NCBI GenBank assembly: GCA_958450865.1
Contig: CAUDNY010000002.1
Span: 124,001 to 188,000, forward strand
DNA: 64,000 nucleotides
Direction: 5' to 3'
Origin: an uncultured Collinsella sp.
GTDB taxonomy: Bacteria > Actinomycetota > Coriobacteriia > Coriobacteriales > Coriobacteriaceae
Shown: positions 33,791-42,079 of the stretch, piece by piece
How the letters are laid out: each line of letters begins with the position of its first letter
Numbering within the stretch: position 1 is the first letter of the stretch
The notes under the pieces: generated by a model
Seen by the model: the letters and a program-made list of their open reading frames with translations, nothing else
What the model was told of the DNA's origin: nothing
Database searches by the model: none
Program-made: the position numbers and the translations under genes

Positions 33791-34393
33791 ATGAAACTGT
33801 TTTTATGTTCTCACTTTTCAAGTGTAGGAAGTCTGATAAAGGAAGAAATTGAAAATAAAAAAGTCGCATTTATTCCAACAGCTTCGCTGCGTGAAGGCTA
33901 CACCGGTTATGTCGGCTCGGCTCGAAAATTATTCAAAAAGTTGGGAGCAATCGTAACTGAAATTGATATTTCAACGGAGGCTTATTCAACGATACAGTCT
34001 GTTTTTGAAGATGCGGATGTGATATATTTTACCGGCGGAAATTCTTTTTTCCTTATAGACCAGCTCCGTAAAACGGGAACGGATGAGCTGTTGAAGAAAG
34101 AATTGGCAAAGGGAAAACTGATGATTGGTGAATCGGCAGGTGCGATTATATGCGCTCCAAGCATCCAATATATCGAGCAAATGGATGAAAAGCCGGAGGA
34201 CTACTCACAAGAAGATGATGCAGGGCTTGATTTGATTGATTTCTATGTTCTTCCGCATTATCTTACAGCACCATTTAAGAAAGTTACCGAGAAAATAATG
34301 ACTGAGTTTTCGGATTTGAATCTATGCCCAATTAACAACCGTCAGGGAATTGTAATTGATGGTGAAGGTTCAAAGGTAATTTGCAAAGACTAA
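33791..34393 (+). CDS. peptidase E (S51) family protein, likely acquired
   Basis: 200 aa with the S51 peptidase fold. The nucleophile serine lies in IGESAGAIICAP near residue 117. YFTGGNSFFLIDQL and LDLIDFYVLPHY are family blocks. Members cleave Asp-X dipeptides, but many homologues have unknown substrates. AAAGGAG lies 7 nt before the ATG. The gene is markedly AT-rich with AAA/GAA/ATT codons, unlike every neighbour, and sits beside transposase and recombinase remnants. It looks like a recent gain from a low-GC Firmicute. Confidence 0.85.
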   Translation: MKLFLCSHFSSVGSLIKEEIENKKVAFIPTASLREGYTGYVGSARKLFKKLGAIVTEIDISTEAYSTIQSVFEDADVIYFTGGNSFFLIDQLRKTGTDELLKKELAKGKLMIGESAGAIICAPSIQYIEQMDEKPEDYSQEDDAGLDLIDFYVLPHYLTAPFKKVTEKIMTEFSDLNLCPINNRQGIVIDGEGSKVICKD

Positions 34394-34508
34394 TTTGAAT
34401 ATTTCAGTTTGCTGTACTCGTTCCTAGCAGGGTTTGGGGCAGGCACGCCCCAACAAGAAGCTGTCCCAAAGGGGCAAGAATGGGGACTGCGGACGATTTC
34501 TTGGACCG

Positions 34509-34739
34509 TTACGCGGCCCTTCCCAGCGCGGAGCGGAACTCGGCCGGCGTGCGGCCGCCGAGCGCATCGCTGCGCCTCTCCGTATTGTAGCGGCCGATCC
34601 AGCCCCCGAGCTCCTCGATGAAGCGGGCGGGGGTCCAGCCCGACCAGTCCCTGCCGTGCCAGAACTCCCTCTTGAGCAGGCCGAAGAAGCTCTCCATCGC
34701 CGCGTTGTCCGGGCTGCAGCCCTTGGCGGACTGGATTGG
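34509..34739 (-). pseudogene. IS3-family transposase, C-terminal fragment
   Basis: About 76 codons of an IS3/IS150-type OrfB integrase core end. KGCSPDNAAMESFFGLLKRE and FIEELGGWIGRYNTERR are diagnostic, and it ends at TAA (34509-34511). Upstream the frame meets a stop at 34740-34742, and no DDE N-terminal half is present. It is GC-rich, unlike the adjacent peptidase gene, so it entered separately. No intact terminal inverted repeat pair was found. Confidence 0.85.
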
Positions 34740-34843
34740 CTACACTGATGTGGACAGTTCCGGGAGGGGCGCAAGAGACGGGAAGGCCGTGTGCGCGTTC
34801 CTGCGCGAGGGCCGCGGGGAGGGGCTGCCTGGGTACGGCGCCT
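34740..34843. other. unassigned GC-rich junk between two mobile remnants
   Basis: All frames are short and none gives a recognisable product. It begins near TGTGGACAGTTCCGGGAGG, which may be an insertion-sequence end, but no matching partner end was found. Confidence 0.35.
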
Positions 34844-34943
34844 GTCAACTCGGTCTACGTCTTTGATGACCGGGTCGTACTCAATATCAACTTCACGGAT
34901 GATGCCAAAACGGTCACCCGTGAGGAAGTGTTGGGTTCGAGTG
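34844..34943 (+). pseudogene. C-terminal tail of a serine recombinase
   Basis: A plus-strand frame reads PVNSVYVFDDRVVLNINF then TDDAKTVTREEV. This matches my recollection of the extreme C-terminus of large serine recombinases of integrative elements, where an NAVYVFDD-like strand and a DGTKTVSLEE-like segment occur. No upstream recombinase domains remain. It abuts the 3' end of the DUF523 gene, suggesting where an element once sat. Confidence 0.5.
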
Positions 34944-35405
34944 CTATGGACAATGTTCCAGCATGCTGGGATCGAATTCGCTTGCCGGGATCACGCGGTA
35001 GCCGTGGCGCAGGAGCAGGTCAACGAAGACACCGTTACCCGTTGTGAGCGTGCCGCTGAAGGATCCGTCGTAGATATGGCCCACGCCGCACGACGGACTG
35101 CGATCCTGCAAAATGCACGCAACAATCTCGGACGGGCCGCCCGCCTGCTCGCACATATCGAGCGCACGTTGAGCACCCTGGCGAAACTCGCGATCAACCG
35201 ACACGCCCTCGCAGGTACGAACCTCTCCGTTCACAATCTCGGACGGCTTGCGCGGTGTAGGCAAGCCACCAAAAACCTCAGGGCATACCAACAGGACCTC
35301 GGTCCCCGTACGCTCGCAAGCCTCGACCAGCTCGCGATGGTAATTGTCGAGCCCGTTATACTTGCAGCTCTCGCCCATCAAGCAGGCACTTACCACGATC
35401 TTCAT
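34944..35405 (-). CDS. DUF523 family protein
   Basis: A small cytosolic protein of 153 aa with the DUF523 core: SACLMGESCKYNG at the N-terminus with a conserved Cys, LVCPEVFGGLPTPR, and LQDRSPSCGVGHIYDG. Molecular function is not known. ATG 35405 follows GGGGAGAG by about 6 nt. Its 3' end borders the recombinase tail, so the last residues (DPSMLEHCP) may have been rewritten by the insertion. Confidence 0.85.
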   Translation of the reverse strand: MKIVVSACLMGESCKYNGLDNYHRELVEACERTGTEVLLVCPEVFGGLPTPRKPSEIVNGEVRTCEGVSVDREFRQGAQRALDMCEQAGGPSEIVACILQDRSPSCGVGHIYDGSFSGTLTTGNGVFVDLLLRHGYRVIPASEFDPSMLEHCP

Positions 35406-35423
35406 ATACAACTCTCCCCACGC

Positions 35424-35460
35424 AAAACGCCCCATTTGAGATGGACACTCAAATGGGGCG
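35424..35460 (-). terminator. Rho-independent terminator of ftsH
   Basis: On the minus strand perfect 13-bp arms CGCCCCATTTGAG and CTCAAATGGGGCG with a 7-nt loop are followed by TTTTGCG. It lies 21 bp after the ftsH stop and upstream of the DUF523 start. Confidence 0.9.
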
Positions 35461-35481
35461 ATTGACACTGTGCACCTAGTA

Positions 35482-37374
35482 TTACTGCTGCTTTGGCATC
35501 AGCGGGTTCTCGCGCGTGAGGAGATTCATAAACTCCTCACCCGTGATCGTCTCCTTCTTGTACAGATAACGAGCCAGCTCGTGGAGCTTAAACTTGTTCT
35601 CCTTGAGAATCTGCAGGGCGCGGTCATGCGCATCCTCGATCAGCTTGGCGACAATCGCGTCCACGCGCTCGGCCGTACCGGGGGCGCAGGTGAGAGACGT
35701 GTCCTGGTTGAGGTACGCATTCTGAACGGTACCGAGTGCCATCATGCCAAACTCATCGGACATACCAAAGCGCGTCACCATGTTACGGGCGAGCTTGGTG
35801 GCCTGCTCGATATCGTTGGCTGCGCCGGTCGTCATCTCACCAAAGATGAGCTCCTCGGCTGCACGGCCACCGCAATAGACGGCGAGCTTGTCCAGGACCT
35901 CCTGGCGTGTGGTCAGGAAGCGCTCATCCTCCTCGACCTGCATGGTGTAGCCCAGAGCACCGCTCGTGCGCGGTACGATGGTAATCTTCGTGACCGGCGC
36001 AGAGCCCTTCTGGCGAGCGGCAACGATGGCATGGCCGATTTCGTGGTAAGAAACGACCTGCTTCTCATGGTCGGACAGCACCGTGGACTTACGCTGCTGA
36101 CCAGCAATGACGACCTCAACCGACTCCTCAAAGTCGTCCTGGGTCGCGCGTTTACGACCCTCGCGGACCGCGCGCAGGGCGCCCTCATTGATGATGTTGG
36201 CCAGGTCGGCACCCGAGGCGCCGGGCGTGGCGCGGGCAATCGCGGTCAGGTCGATCGGCGGCTGCGTCTTCACGCTCTTGGCATGCAGCTCAAGAATGTT
36301 CTTACGTCCGGTCAGGTCGGGCAGCTCAACGGGGATGCGGCGGTCAAAACGACCGGGGCGCAACAGGGCGGGATCGAGGCTGTCGGGACGGTTGGTTGCG
36401 GCGAGCACAACGATACCCTTGTGGTTATCGAAGCCGTCCATCTCGGTCAGCAGCTGGTTGAGCGTCTGCTCGCGCTCGTCGTTGCCGCTAAAGCCACCGC
36501 CATCGCGCTTCTTGCCGATGGTATCGATCTCATCGATAAAGACGATGCACGGGGCCTTTTCCTTGGCCTGCTTAAACAGATCGCGAACCTTAGCGGCGCC
36601 GCGACCGACAAACATCTCAACGAACTCAGAGCCCGAAATGCTAAAGAACGGAACGCCCGCCTCACCGGCAACAGCCTTGGCGAGCAGGGTCTTACCGGTG
36701 CCCGGAGGGCCCACAAGTAGAGCGCCGCGCGGCAGCTTGGCGCCGATCTCCTCGTAGCGCTGCGGCTTCTCCAGAAAGTCGACGACCTCCTTGAGGGACT
36801 CCTTGGCCTCTTCCTGGCCGGCGACGTCCTTAAAGGTCACGCCCACGTCCTTGGAGGCGATCACGCGCGCGCCGGACTTGCCCAATCCGCCGCCGCCAAA
36901 ACCACCGCCGCCAAAGTTCATCGACGGGCCGTCATCGCCCATAGCCTTCTTCATGCGGCGGTTGAGCCACCAGCCAATCAGGAAGAAAATCGCCATGGGA
37001 AGAATGAGCGTGATCAGGTAGTAGGTCATCAGGCCCGAGTTTTTATCGGGAACGACCGATTCCAGGGACGCACCGGATTCAAGCACGCGATCGGTAAAGC
37101 CCGCATCGTTCGGCACACCGGTCGTCTTGTAGGCGATGTTCTCGTCCTCGCCCTTTTTGGTGTAATAAATCGTGTAATCGTCCGTGTTGTATTCGACCTT
37201 GTCGACACTCTTCTTATCGAGCGCTTTGACAAAGGTCGAATAATCGGTCTTCGTAATCTGCTGCGTGTGACCGATGTTGGGGAACAGAACGGTCGAGAGC
37301 ACGAGGTAGACGACGAAGGCGATGAGCACGTAGAGGATCATATTCCGTCTACGTTTGTTGTCATCCATCTCCAT
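35482..37374 (-). CDS. ftsH: ATP-dependent zinc metalloprotease FtsH
   Basis: A membrane-anchored AAA+ protease that degrades misfolded membrane and regulatory proteins. It is 630 aa from ATG 37374 (GGAG 9 nt upstream); ATG 37389 would add five residues. Two TM helices are at about residues 13-30 and 115-135. After a Gly-rich linker, Walker A is VGPPGTGKTLLAKAVAG, Walker B IVFIDEIDTIG, the SRH ATNRPDSLDPALLRPGRFDR and the zinc site YHEIGHAIVA. FtsH usually has HEAGH, so the Ile is a mild variant. Monocistronic, with its own terminator. Confidence 0.97.
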   Translation of the reverse strand: MEMDDNKRRRNMILYVLIAFVVYLVLSTVLFPNIGHTQQITKTDYSTFVKALDKKSVDKVEYNTDDYTIYYTKKGEDENIAYKTTGVPNDAGFTDRVLESGASLESVVPDKNSGLMTYYLITLILPMAIFFLIGWWLNRRMKKAMGDDGPSMNFGGGGFGGGGLGKSGARVIASKDVGVTFKDVAGQEEAKESLKEVVDFLEKPQRYEEIGAKLPRGALLVGPPGTGKTLLAKAVAGEAGVPFFSISGSEFVEMFVGRGAAKVRDLFKQAKEKAPCIVFIDEIDTIGKKRDGGGFSGNDEREQTLNQLLTEMDGFDNHKGIVVLAATNRPDSLDPALLRPGRFDRRIPVELPDLTGRKNILELHAKSVKTQPPIDLTAIARATPGASGADLANIINEGALRAVREGRKRATQDDFEESVEVVIAGQQRKSTVLSDHEKQVVSYHEIGHAIVAARQKGSAPVTKITIVPRTSGALGYTMQVEEDERFLTTRQEVLDKLAVYCGGRAAEELIFGEMTTGAANDIEQATKLARNMVTRFGMSDEFGMMALGTVQNAYLNQDTSLTCAPGTAERVDAIVAKLIEDAHDRALQILKENKFKLHELARYLYKKETITGEEFMNLLTRENPLMPKQQ

Positions 37375-37466
37375 CTGCTTGAACTCCATCTACTGGGGTT
37401 GATAATGCTATCTAGAATACCCAACCCAGACGGCGATAAACCGACGCCGGGCACGAAAGGACAGAG

Positions 37467-37952
37467 ATGGCATCACTGGAAGTCGGCAAGGTTCAAATCT
37501 ACACGGGCGACGGAAAGGGCAAAACCACGGCCGCCTTGGGACTGGCTTTGCGTGCCACAGGTTATGGTCTCAACGTACTCATGCTGCAGTTTGCCAAGAA
37601 GCTGCACTGCGCCGAACACGATGCCGCGCCGCGCCTGGGACTGCGCATTGTGCAGGCCGATCGCGACACGCCCGAGGCTTGCGCCGCGCAGATCATGGAG
37701 CTCGCACGCGAGCAGATTAGCCAGGTAGACATGCTGATCTTGGATGAACTGGGAGAAGCCATGCGACGGGGCTTTGTGACGCGCGAAGATGTCGAAGCGT
37801 TGATCGCAATGAAACCGACCACCACAGAGCTCGTGCTCACCGGCCGCGGCTTGCTGCCCCTCGCCGACCTTGCCGACCTAGTAACCGAAATGCGTCCCAT
37901 CAAACACTACTTCGACGAAGGCCTCCTAGCCCGCCAAGGCATCGAATACTAA
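37467..37952 (+). CDS. cobO: cob(I)alamin adenosyltransferase, CobO/BtuR family
   Basis: Transfers the adenosyl group from ATP to corrinoid to make coenzyme B12. It is 161 aa. The P-loop is YTGDGKGKTTAALGLALRA near residue 12. LILDELGEAMRRGFV carries the Walker B-like Asp-Glu, and VLTGRGLLPLADLADLVTEM is the family C-terminal block. AAAGGA is 5 nt before the ATG. It is divergent from ftsH with a 92-bp gap. No other cobalamin genes are adjacent, suggesting corrinoid salvage rather than a synthesis operon here. Confidence 0.92.
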   Translation: MASLEVGKVQIYTGDGKGKTTAALGLALRATGYGLNVLMLQFAKKLHCAEHDAAPRLGLRIVQADRDTPEACAAQIMELAREQISQVDMLILDELGEAMRRGFVTREDVEALIAMKPTTTELVLTGRGLLPLADLADLVTEMRPIKHYFDEGLLARQGIEY

Positions 37953-37953
37953 T

Positions 37954-38037
37954 TGATCCGAAGGGGACGGAGGCAAACGGATCATCGACATCACGACGGA
38001 GAGCAATGATCCGTTTTCCTCCGTCCCCTACGGATCA
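37954..38037. repeat. REP-like inverted repeat between cobO and a MATE gene
   Basis: Arms of 32 bp at 37954-37985 and 38006-38037 match inversely at 30 of 32 positions and begin TGATCCG.AGGGGACGGAGG. A 20-bp spacer separates them. It fills the whole convergent gap and touches the MATE stop codon. It could form a bidirectional terminator, though no U-tract follows. Confidence 0.75.
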
Positions 38038-39387
38038 TTAGGCGGTGGCGCGGCCGAGCCAGTTGCCGCTGTGGTGGTAGATGGTAAACATCGTGGCCGT
38101 GATGAGCCAGGTTACGGGGTAAACCAGCAGCAGGTGCTCAAGCGACGGATCGAACGGCATAATCGCAAACACCCAGATCACCCTGAGCACGACGGTACCA
38201 AAAATCGTGAGCATCATAGGCTGGAAGCTCACGCCAGCGCCGCGGATGGAGCCGGACGCGTTTTCGATAATCGAGAAGATCGCGTAGAACGGCGCGATGA
38301 AATGAAGAATCGTCGTGGTGTAGGCCGAAATCGAAGCATCGTCGACAAACAGACGCGACAACGGACCCGAGAACACCAGTAGCACGGCAGACAGGCCACC
38401 AATGAGCATAAACGACAGCACAAGCGACGTATGGTAGCCCTTGCGCATGCGCTCGTAGTTGCGCGCGCCAAAGTTCTGTGCCGAGAACGTGGTGATCGAA
38501 ACGCCAAGCGCCTCGGTAACCATCCAGACAATGCCATCCAAACGGCCCGAAAGACCCCACGCCGTGGTGACATCGGCACCAAACGAGTTGACCGACACCT
38601 GAATCAAAACGTTGGAAATCGAATACGCAGCAGACTGAAAGCCAAGCGGCAGACCACACGAGATCATGCTCTTACAAATGCCAGGATCAATGCAGAGTTT
38701 GGACAGTGAAAGCCGCCACGCACCCGGAGCGTGCATCATACGAATCACGATCATCGTGGCGTTGGAGCAAATGGTCAGCGCCACCGCGATGCCGCAGCCC
38801 AGAGCCTCCATATGAAGCACGGCAACGAAGATGACATCCAGCACCGCATTAACAAGGCAGCCGGAAGCAATGATCACAGCAGGACCGCGTGTGTCGCCCA
38901 CGGCGCGCAGCAGCGCCGTTCCCATATTGAGCAGCAGCGCCGCAACCATGGCGGCAAAATAGCAACGAGCATAGGCCACGCCCTCGGCCAATAGTTCATG
39001 CGGCGTGTTCATAAGTACCAGCATGGGCTCAACGAACACTATGCCAAGAATCGAGAAAACGATACCGCCCACCAGCGCGAGCGTCATGGCCGTATGGACC
39101 GAACGACTCAATCGCTCATCATCGTGCTGACCAAAATACTGACCGGTAATGACCGCGCAGCCAGCGCCAACGCCAACGCAAAAGCCGATGCAGAGCTCGG
39201 TGAGCACCATCGTGGCCTGAATGCCACCCAGCGCGAGCTTGCCGCCAAACTGACCGACGATATAGGTACCGATAAGCGTGTAAGCCTGCTGAAAAAACGA
39301 GCTAAAGAAGATAGGGACGCACAGCGAAAGCAGTTGCTGCCAAATGACACCCTGCGTCACATCGATAGCCGTAGATTTCTTAGCCAC
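38038..39387 (-). CDS. MATE-family multidrug/metabolite exporter
   Basis: An inner-membrane cation-coupled antiporter, 449 aa with about 12 TM helices in two similar halves. Typical segments are IFFSSFFQQAYTLIGTYIVGQFGG at the start and AQNFGARNYERMRKGYHTSL in the second half. GTG 39387 is chosen because GGAGG lies just upstream; an ATG at 39420 has no ribosome site. Substrate cannot be predicted. It is convergent with cobO across a REP-like repeat. Confidence 0.9.
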   Translation of the reverse strand: MAKKSTAIDVTQGVIWQQLLSLCVPIFFSSFFQQAYTLIGTYIVGQFGGKLALGGIQATMVLTELCIGFCVGVGAGCAVITGQYFGQHDDERLSRSVHTAMTLALVGGIVFSILGIVFVEPMLVLMNTPHELLAEGVAYARCYFAAMVAALLLNMGTALLRAVGDTRGPAVIIASGCLVNAVLDVIFVAVLHMEALGCGIAVALTICSNATMIVIRMMHAPGAWRLSLSKLCIDPGICKSMISCGLPLGFQSAAYSISNVLIQVSVNSFGADVTTAWGLSGRLDGIVWMVTEALGVSITTFSAQNFGARNYERMRKGYHTSLVLSFMLIGGLSAVLLVFSGPLSRLFVDDASISAYTTTILHFIAPFYAIFSIIENASGSIRGAGVSFQPMMLTIFGTVVLRVIWVFAIMPFDPSLEHLLLVYPVTWLITATMFTIYHHSGNWLGRATA

Positions 39388-39512
39388 ACGCCCTCCCCAA
39401 CAGCGTACATCAAACAACAAAACGGCAATTTAAGACCAAAGCCAATACCAGCTTAGCACCGACCGGTATCGGCCGAAACGCCCCGAACCAGAGCCCAGTG
39501 CGAAATAATTGC

Positions 39513-40427
39513 CTAGTGATACAGCCCCGGCTGGTAGTGGTACTCGTTGCTCACATGCGGGCACAGCTGCCAAAAGGCGACAGCACTTGCCGCGGCCACG
39601 TTAAGCGAATCGACCCCGTGCGCCATCGGAATACGCACGGCGCGGTCGCAGCCCGCAATGGTCTTGGCGCCCAAGCCAGCACCCTCGGTGCCCATAAAGA
39701 TTGCCAGGCGGTCAATCTCCTGCAGCGCGGGATCGTCCAGCGACACCGAATCATCCGTCAACGCCATAGCGGCACACGAAAAGCCGGCATCGTGTAGCGC
39801 CGCCAGCCCATCATGCGGCCATACGCGCGCTTCGCTGCCAATGCGTGTCCAGGGCACCTGGAACACCGTGCCCATGCTCACGCGGGCAGAACGACGATAC
39901 AGCGGATCACAACACGTAGGACTGACCAAAATGCCGTCGACGTTGAGCGCAGCCGCCGAGCGGAAAATCGCGCCGACGTTGGTGTGGTCGACAATGCCCT
40001 CGAGCACGCACACGCGCACCGGGCGCTCCCCCGCCGCATCGACGACGCCACCCAAGAACTCGGCTACCGGAATCTGACGTGGACGACGGAATGCCGCGAG
40101 CGCACCGCGCGTCACATTGAAGCCCGTCAGCTGCTCCATAAGCTCCATGGAGGCAACGAACACAGGAACCGGACCCGCGCCCTCGCGCACAATCAGGCGC
40201 TCAAACAGCGGCATCATCTGGTCGAGCCAGCGCTCGCCCAAAAGAAAGCTCACCGGCTGGTATCCGGCGCGAACCGCACGCTCGATGACCTTGGCACTCT
40301 CGGCGATAAAAATGCCCTTCTGCGGCTCCAGCACGCAGCGAAGCTCACGCTCGGTCAGTCGCACGTAGGCATCGAGCCGCTCGTCCTCGAGAGAATCGAT
40401 TCGCAGCACCTCAACGGCATCAGTCAT
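39513..40427 (-). CDS. SpoU/TrmH-family RNA 2'-O-methyltransferase
   Basis: A SPOUT-fold SAM-dependent methyltransferase of 304 aa. An N-terminal substrate-binding domain covers residues 1-130. The three family motifs follow: NVGAIFRSAAAL, FMGTEGAGL and IPMAHGVDSLNVAAASAVAFW. ATG 40427 is preferred on N-terminal similarity, although its ribosome site is weak. The RNA target (tRNA or 23S rRNA) is unknown. It stands alone between the MATE gene and folA. Confidence 0.9.
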   Translation of the reverse strand: MTDAVEVLRIDSLEDERLDAYVRLTERELRCVLEPQKGIFIAESAKVIERAVRAGYQPVSFLLGERWLDQMMPLFERLIVREGAGPVPVFVASMELMEQLTGFNVTRGALAAFRRPRQIPVAEFLGGVVDAAGERPVRVCVLEGIVDHTNVGAIFRSAAALNVDGILVSPTCCDPLYRRSARVSMGTVFQVPWTRIGSEARVWPHDGLAALHDAGFSCAAMALTDDSVSLDDPALQEIDRLAIFMGTEGAGLGAKTIAGCDRAVRIPMAHGVDSLNVAAASAVAFWQLCPHVSNEYHYQPGLYH

Positions 40428-40536
40428 AGCAGCCAGCCCGCACCTTTCTTTACAGCGCATCTATACCAAACGAGGCGACGCTAAGCGCCGCCCCATGCAT
40501 TCAAACAATCCGATGATACCGTTCACGCCGGACGAT

Positions 40537-41055
40537 TTACGCCTCAACGCGACGATACGTTACGAACTCATAATCGACACCCTCGTCGCCCTCGCCCGAG
40601 GCAATCGTGGCAACACCGCCACGCCGCGCAATCTCCCACGCGGGATCGGCATCCAGATCGGGAAAATACGTATCCACGTCATGCACGCAATGGTTATGCG
40701 TAACCTCGGCCTCGGCGCAATACGGCAAAAACTGCCGATACACCTCGCCACCACCGATCACCCACGCAACGGGCTCATCGGCTACCGCGGTGAGCGCTTC
40801 GTCGACGCTATGCACCACGTCGACGCCCTCGGCAGCAAAGTCCTCATCGCGCGTGAGCACGATATTACGACGGTTCTTGAGCGGACGCCCGCCGGGAAAA
40901 CTCAGCAGCGTCTTGCGTCCCATAATGACCGGGCAACCTTTGGTACACGCCACAAAATGGCGCATGTCGGCGCGATTGGACACGACCATGTCACCCTCGC
41001 ACCCAATGCCCCAATCGTCACACACGGCAACAATGGCAGAAAGCTTACACCTCAT
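40537..41055 (-). CDS. folA: dihydrofolate reductase
   Basis: Reduces dihydrofolate with NADPH. It is 172 aa. Conserved segments are SAIVAVCDDWGIGCEGDMVV, VIMGRKTLLSFPGGRPL, RRNIVLTRD and VIGGGEVYRQFLP. ATG 41055 has GGTG 6 nt upstream; an in-frame GTG at 41064 immediately follows the thyA stop. It is translated downstream of thyA, whose reaction produces its dihydrofolate substrate. Confidence 0.94.
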   Translation of the reverse strand: MRCKLSAIVAVCDDWGIGCEGDMVVSNRADMRHFVACTKGCPVIMGRKTLLSFPGGRPLKNRRNIVLTRDEDFAAEGVDVVHSVDEALTAVADEPVAWVIGGGEVYRQFLPYCAEAEVTHNHCVHDVDTYFPDLDADPAWEIARRGGVATIASGEGDEGVDYEFVTYRRVEA

Positions 41056-41064
41056 GCGCGTCAC

Positions 41065-41913
41065 CTACACCGCAATGGGGATGTTCTTGACCTGAGGGCC
41101 GTGCTCATAGCCCTCGACGATCAGATCATCGGTCGTAAACGCATAGAAGTCATGCACATCGGGGTTGAGCGTTACCTTGGGCGCAGCAAACTGCGGACGC
41201 TCAATAAGCTCGCGAACGATATCGACATGACGGTCGTAAATGTGGGCATCGGCAATCACATGCAGCAGCTCGCCAGCGATCATATCGACCGACTGCGCGA
41301 CCATCATCAGCAAAATGGCGTACTGGCACACATTCCAGTTGTTCGCAGCCAAAATATCCTGGCTGCGCTGGTTGAGAATCATGTTGAGCGTCGGTTTATC
41401 ATCCTGCGGACGCTGCGTCACGTTATACGTCACGCTGTAGGCACACGGATACAGGTGCATCTCGGACAGGTCGCTAAACACATAGGTGTTCGTCATAATG
41501 CGGCGGCTGTACGGCGTGTTCTTAAGGTCGTACAGCACGCGATCCATCTGGTCAAAGTCGCCCTCGGCATAATGGCTCTTCTGCCCAATCTGATACCCGT
41601 AGGCCTTGCCGATGGAGCCAGTCTCGTCGGCCCACTCGTCCCAAATATGGCTGTTGAGGTCATGCACGTTATTGGACTTCTTTTGATAGATCCATAGGAT
41701 CTCATCCATGGCAGATTTGAGGGCCGTACGACGCAAGGTAAGCGCCGGAAACTCCTCACGCAGGTCATAGCGTGCCGTGACACCAAAGTTTTTAATGGTA
41801 TAGGCAGGGGTGCCATCCTCCCACACCGGGCGGACCTTTTGGCCCTCGGTAGTGGTGCCATGGTCCAGAATATCGCGGCACATGGTTACAAACTGTTGAT
41901 CAGCCTTGCTCAT
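41065..41913 (-). CDS. thyA: thymidylate synthase, divergent ThyA type
   Basis: Methylates dUMP to dTMP using methylene-tetrahydrofolate. It is 282 aa. The catalytic Cys is in HLYPCAYSVTYNV, where the usual His after Cys is Ala. NQRSQDILAANNWNVCQYAILLMM corresponds to the RSxDxxxGxPFN region, with NWN in place of PFN. HVIADAHIYDRH is the conserved dUMP-binding block. GGAGGG lies just before ATG 41913. It looks like the phage/Firmicute ThyA subtype. It forms an operon with folA and is divergent from the DUF134-NifX gene. Confidence 0.92.
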   Translation of the reverse strand: MSKADQQFVTMCRDILDHGTTTEGQKVRPVWEDGTPAYTIKNFGVTARYDLREEFPALTLRRTALKSAMDEILWIYQKKSNNVHDLNSHIWDEWADETGSIGKAYGYQIGQKSHYAEGDFDQMDRVLYDLKNTPYSRRIMTNTYVFSDLSEMHLYPCAYSVTYNVTQRPQDDKPTLNMILNQRSQDILAANNWNVCQYAILLMMVAQSVDMIAGELLHVIADAHIYDRHVDIVRELIERPQFAAPKVTLNPDVHDFYAFTTDDLIVEGYEHGPQVKNIPIAV

Positions 41914-41983
41914 TGACCCTCCTGTCAGTCGCCTAAAAGCGAGATTCATTGTATCCCAGGCACATGCGGCCCCACAGCCCAAA

Positions 41984-42065
41984 CATATGCCTTCATTTTC
42001 TGGCATATGCCAGAAATTCCTTGCGTAAATCTGCGCGTTCGCTATTCTATTGTTGACATATGTCA
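41984..42065. promoter_or_regulatory. CATATG-centred operators flanking the DUF134-NifX promoter
   Basis: TTTCTGGCATATGCCAGAAA (41997-42016) is a perfect 20-bp palindrome. TGACATATGTCA (42054-42065) is a perfect 12-bp palindrome with the same core. A third CATATG lies at 41984-41989, 20 bp from the first. Between them a promoter TTGCGT (42021-42026), 16 bp, TATTCT (42043-42048) is placed so that the second palindrome covers the start of transcription. Autorepression by the DUF134 HTH protein is inferred. Confidence 0.7.
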
Positions 42066-42079
42066 GATAAGGAGCACGT

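Noticed and set aside
37390..37466. Possible cobalamin riboswitch before cobO
   Set aside because: Only 77 bp are available and no B12-box-like sequence is visible.
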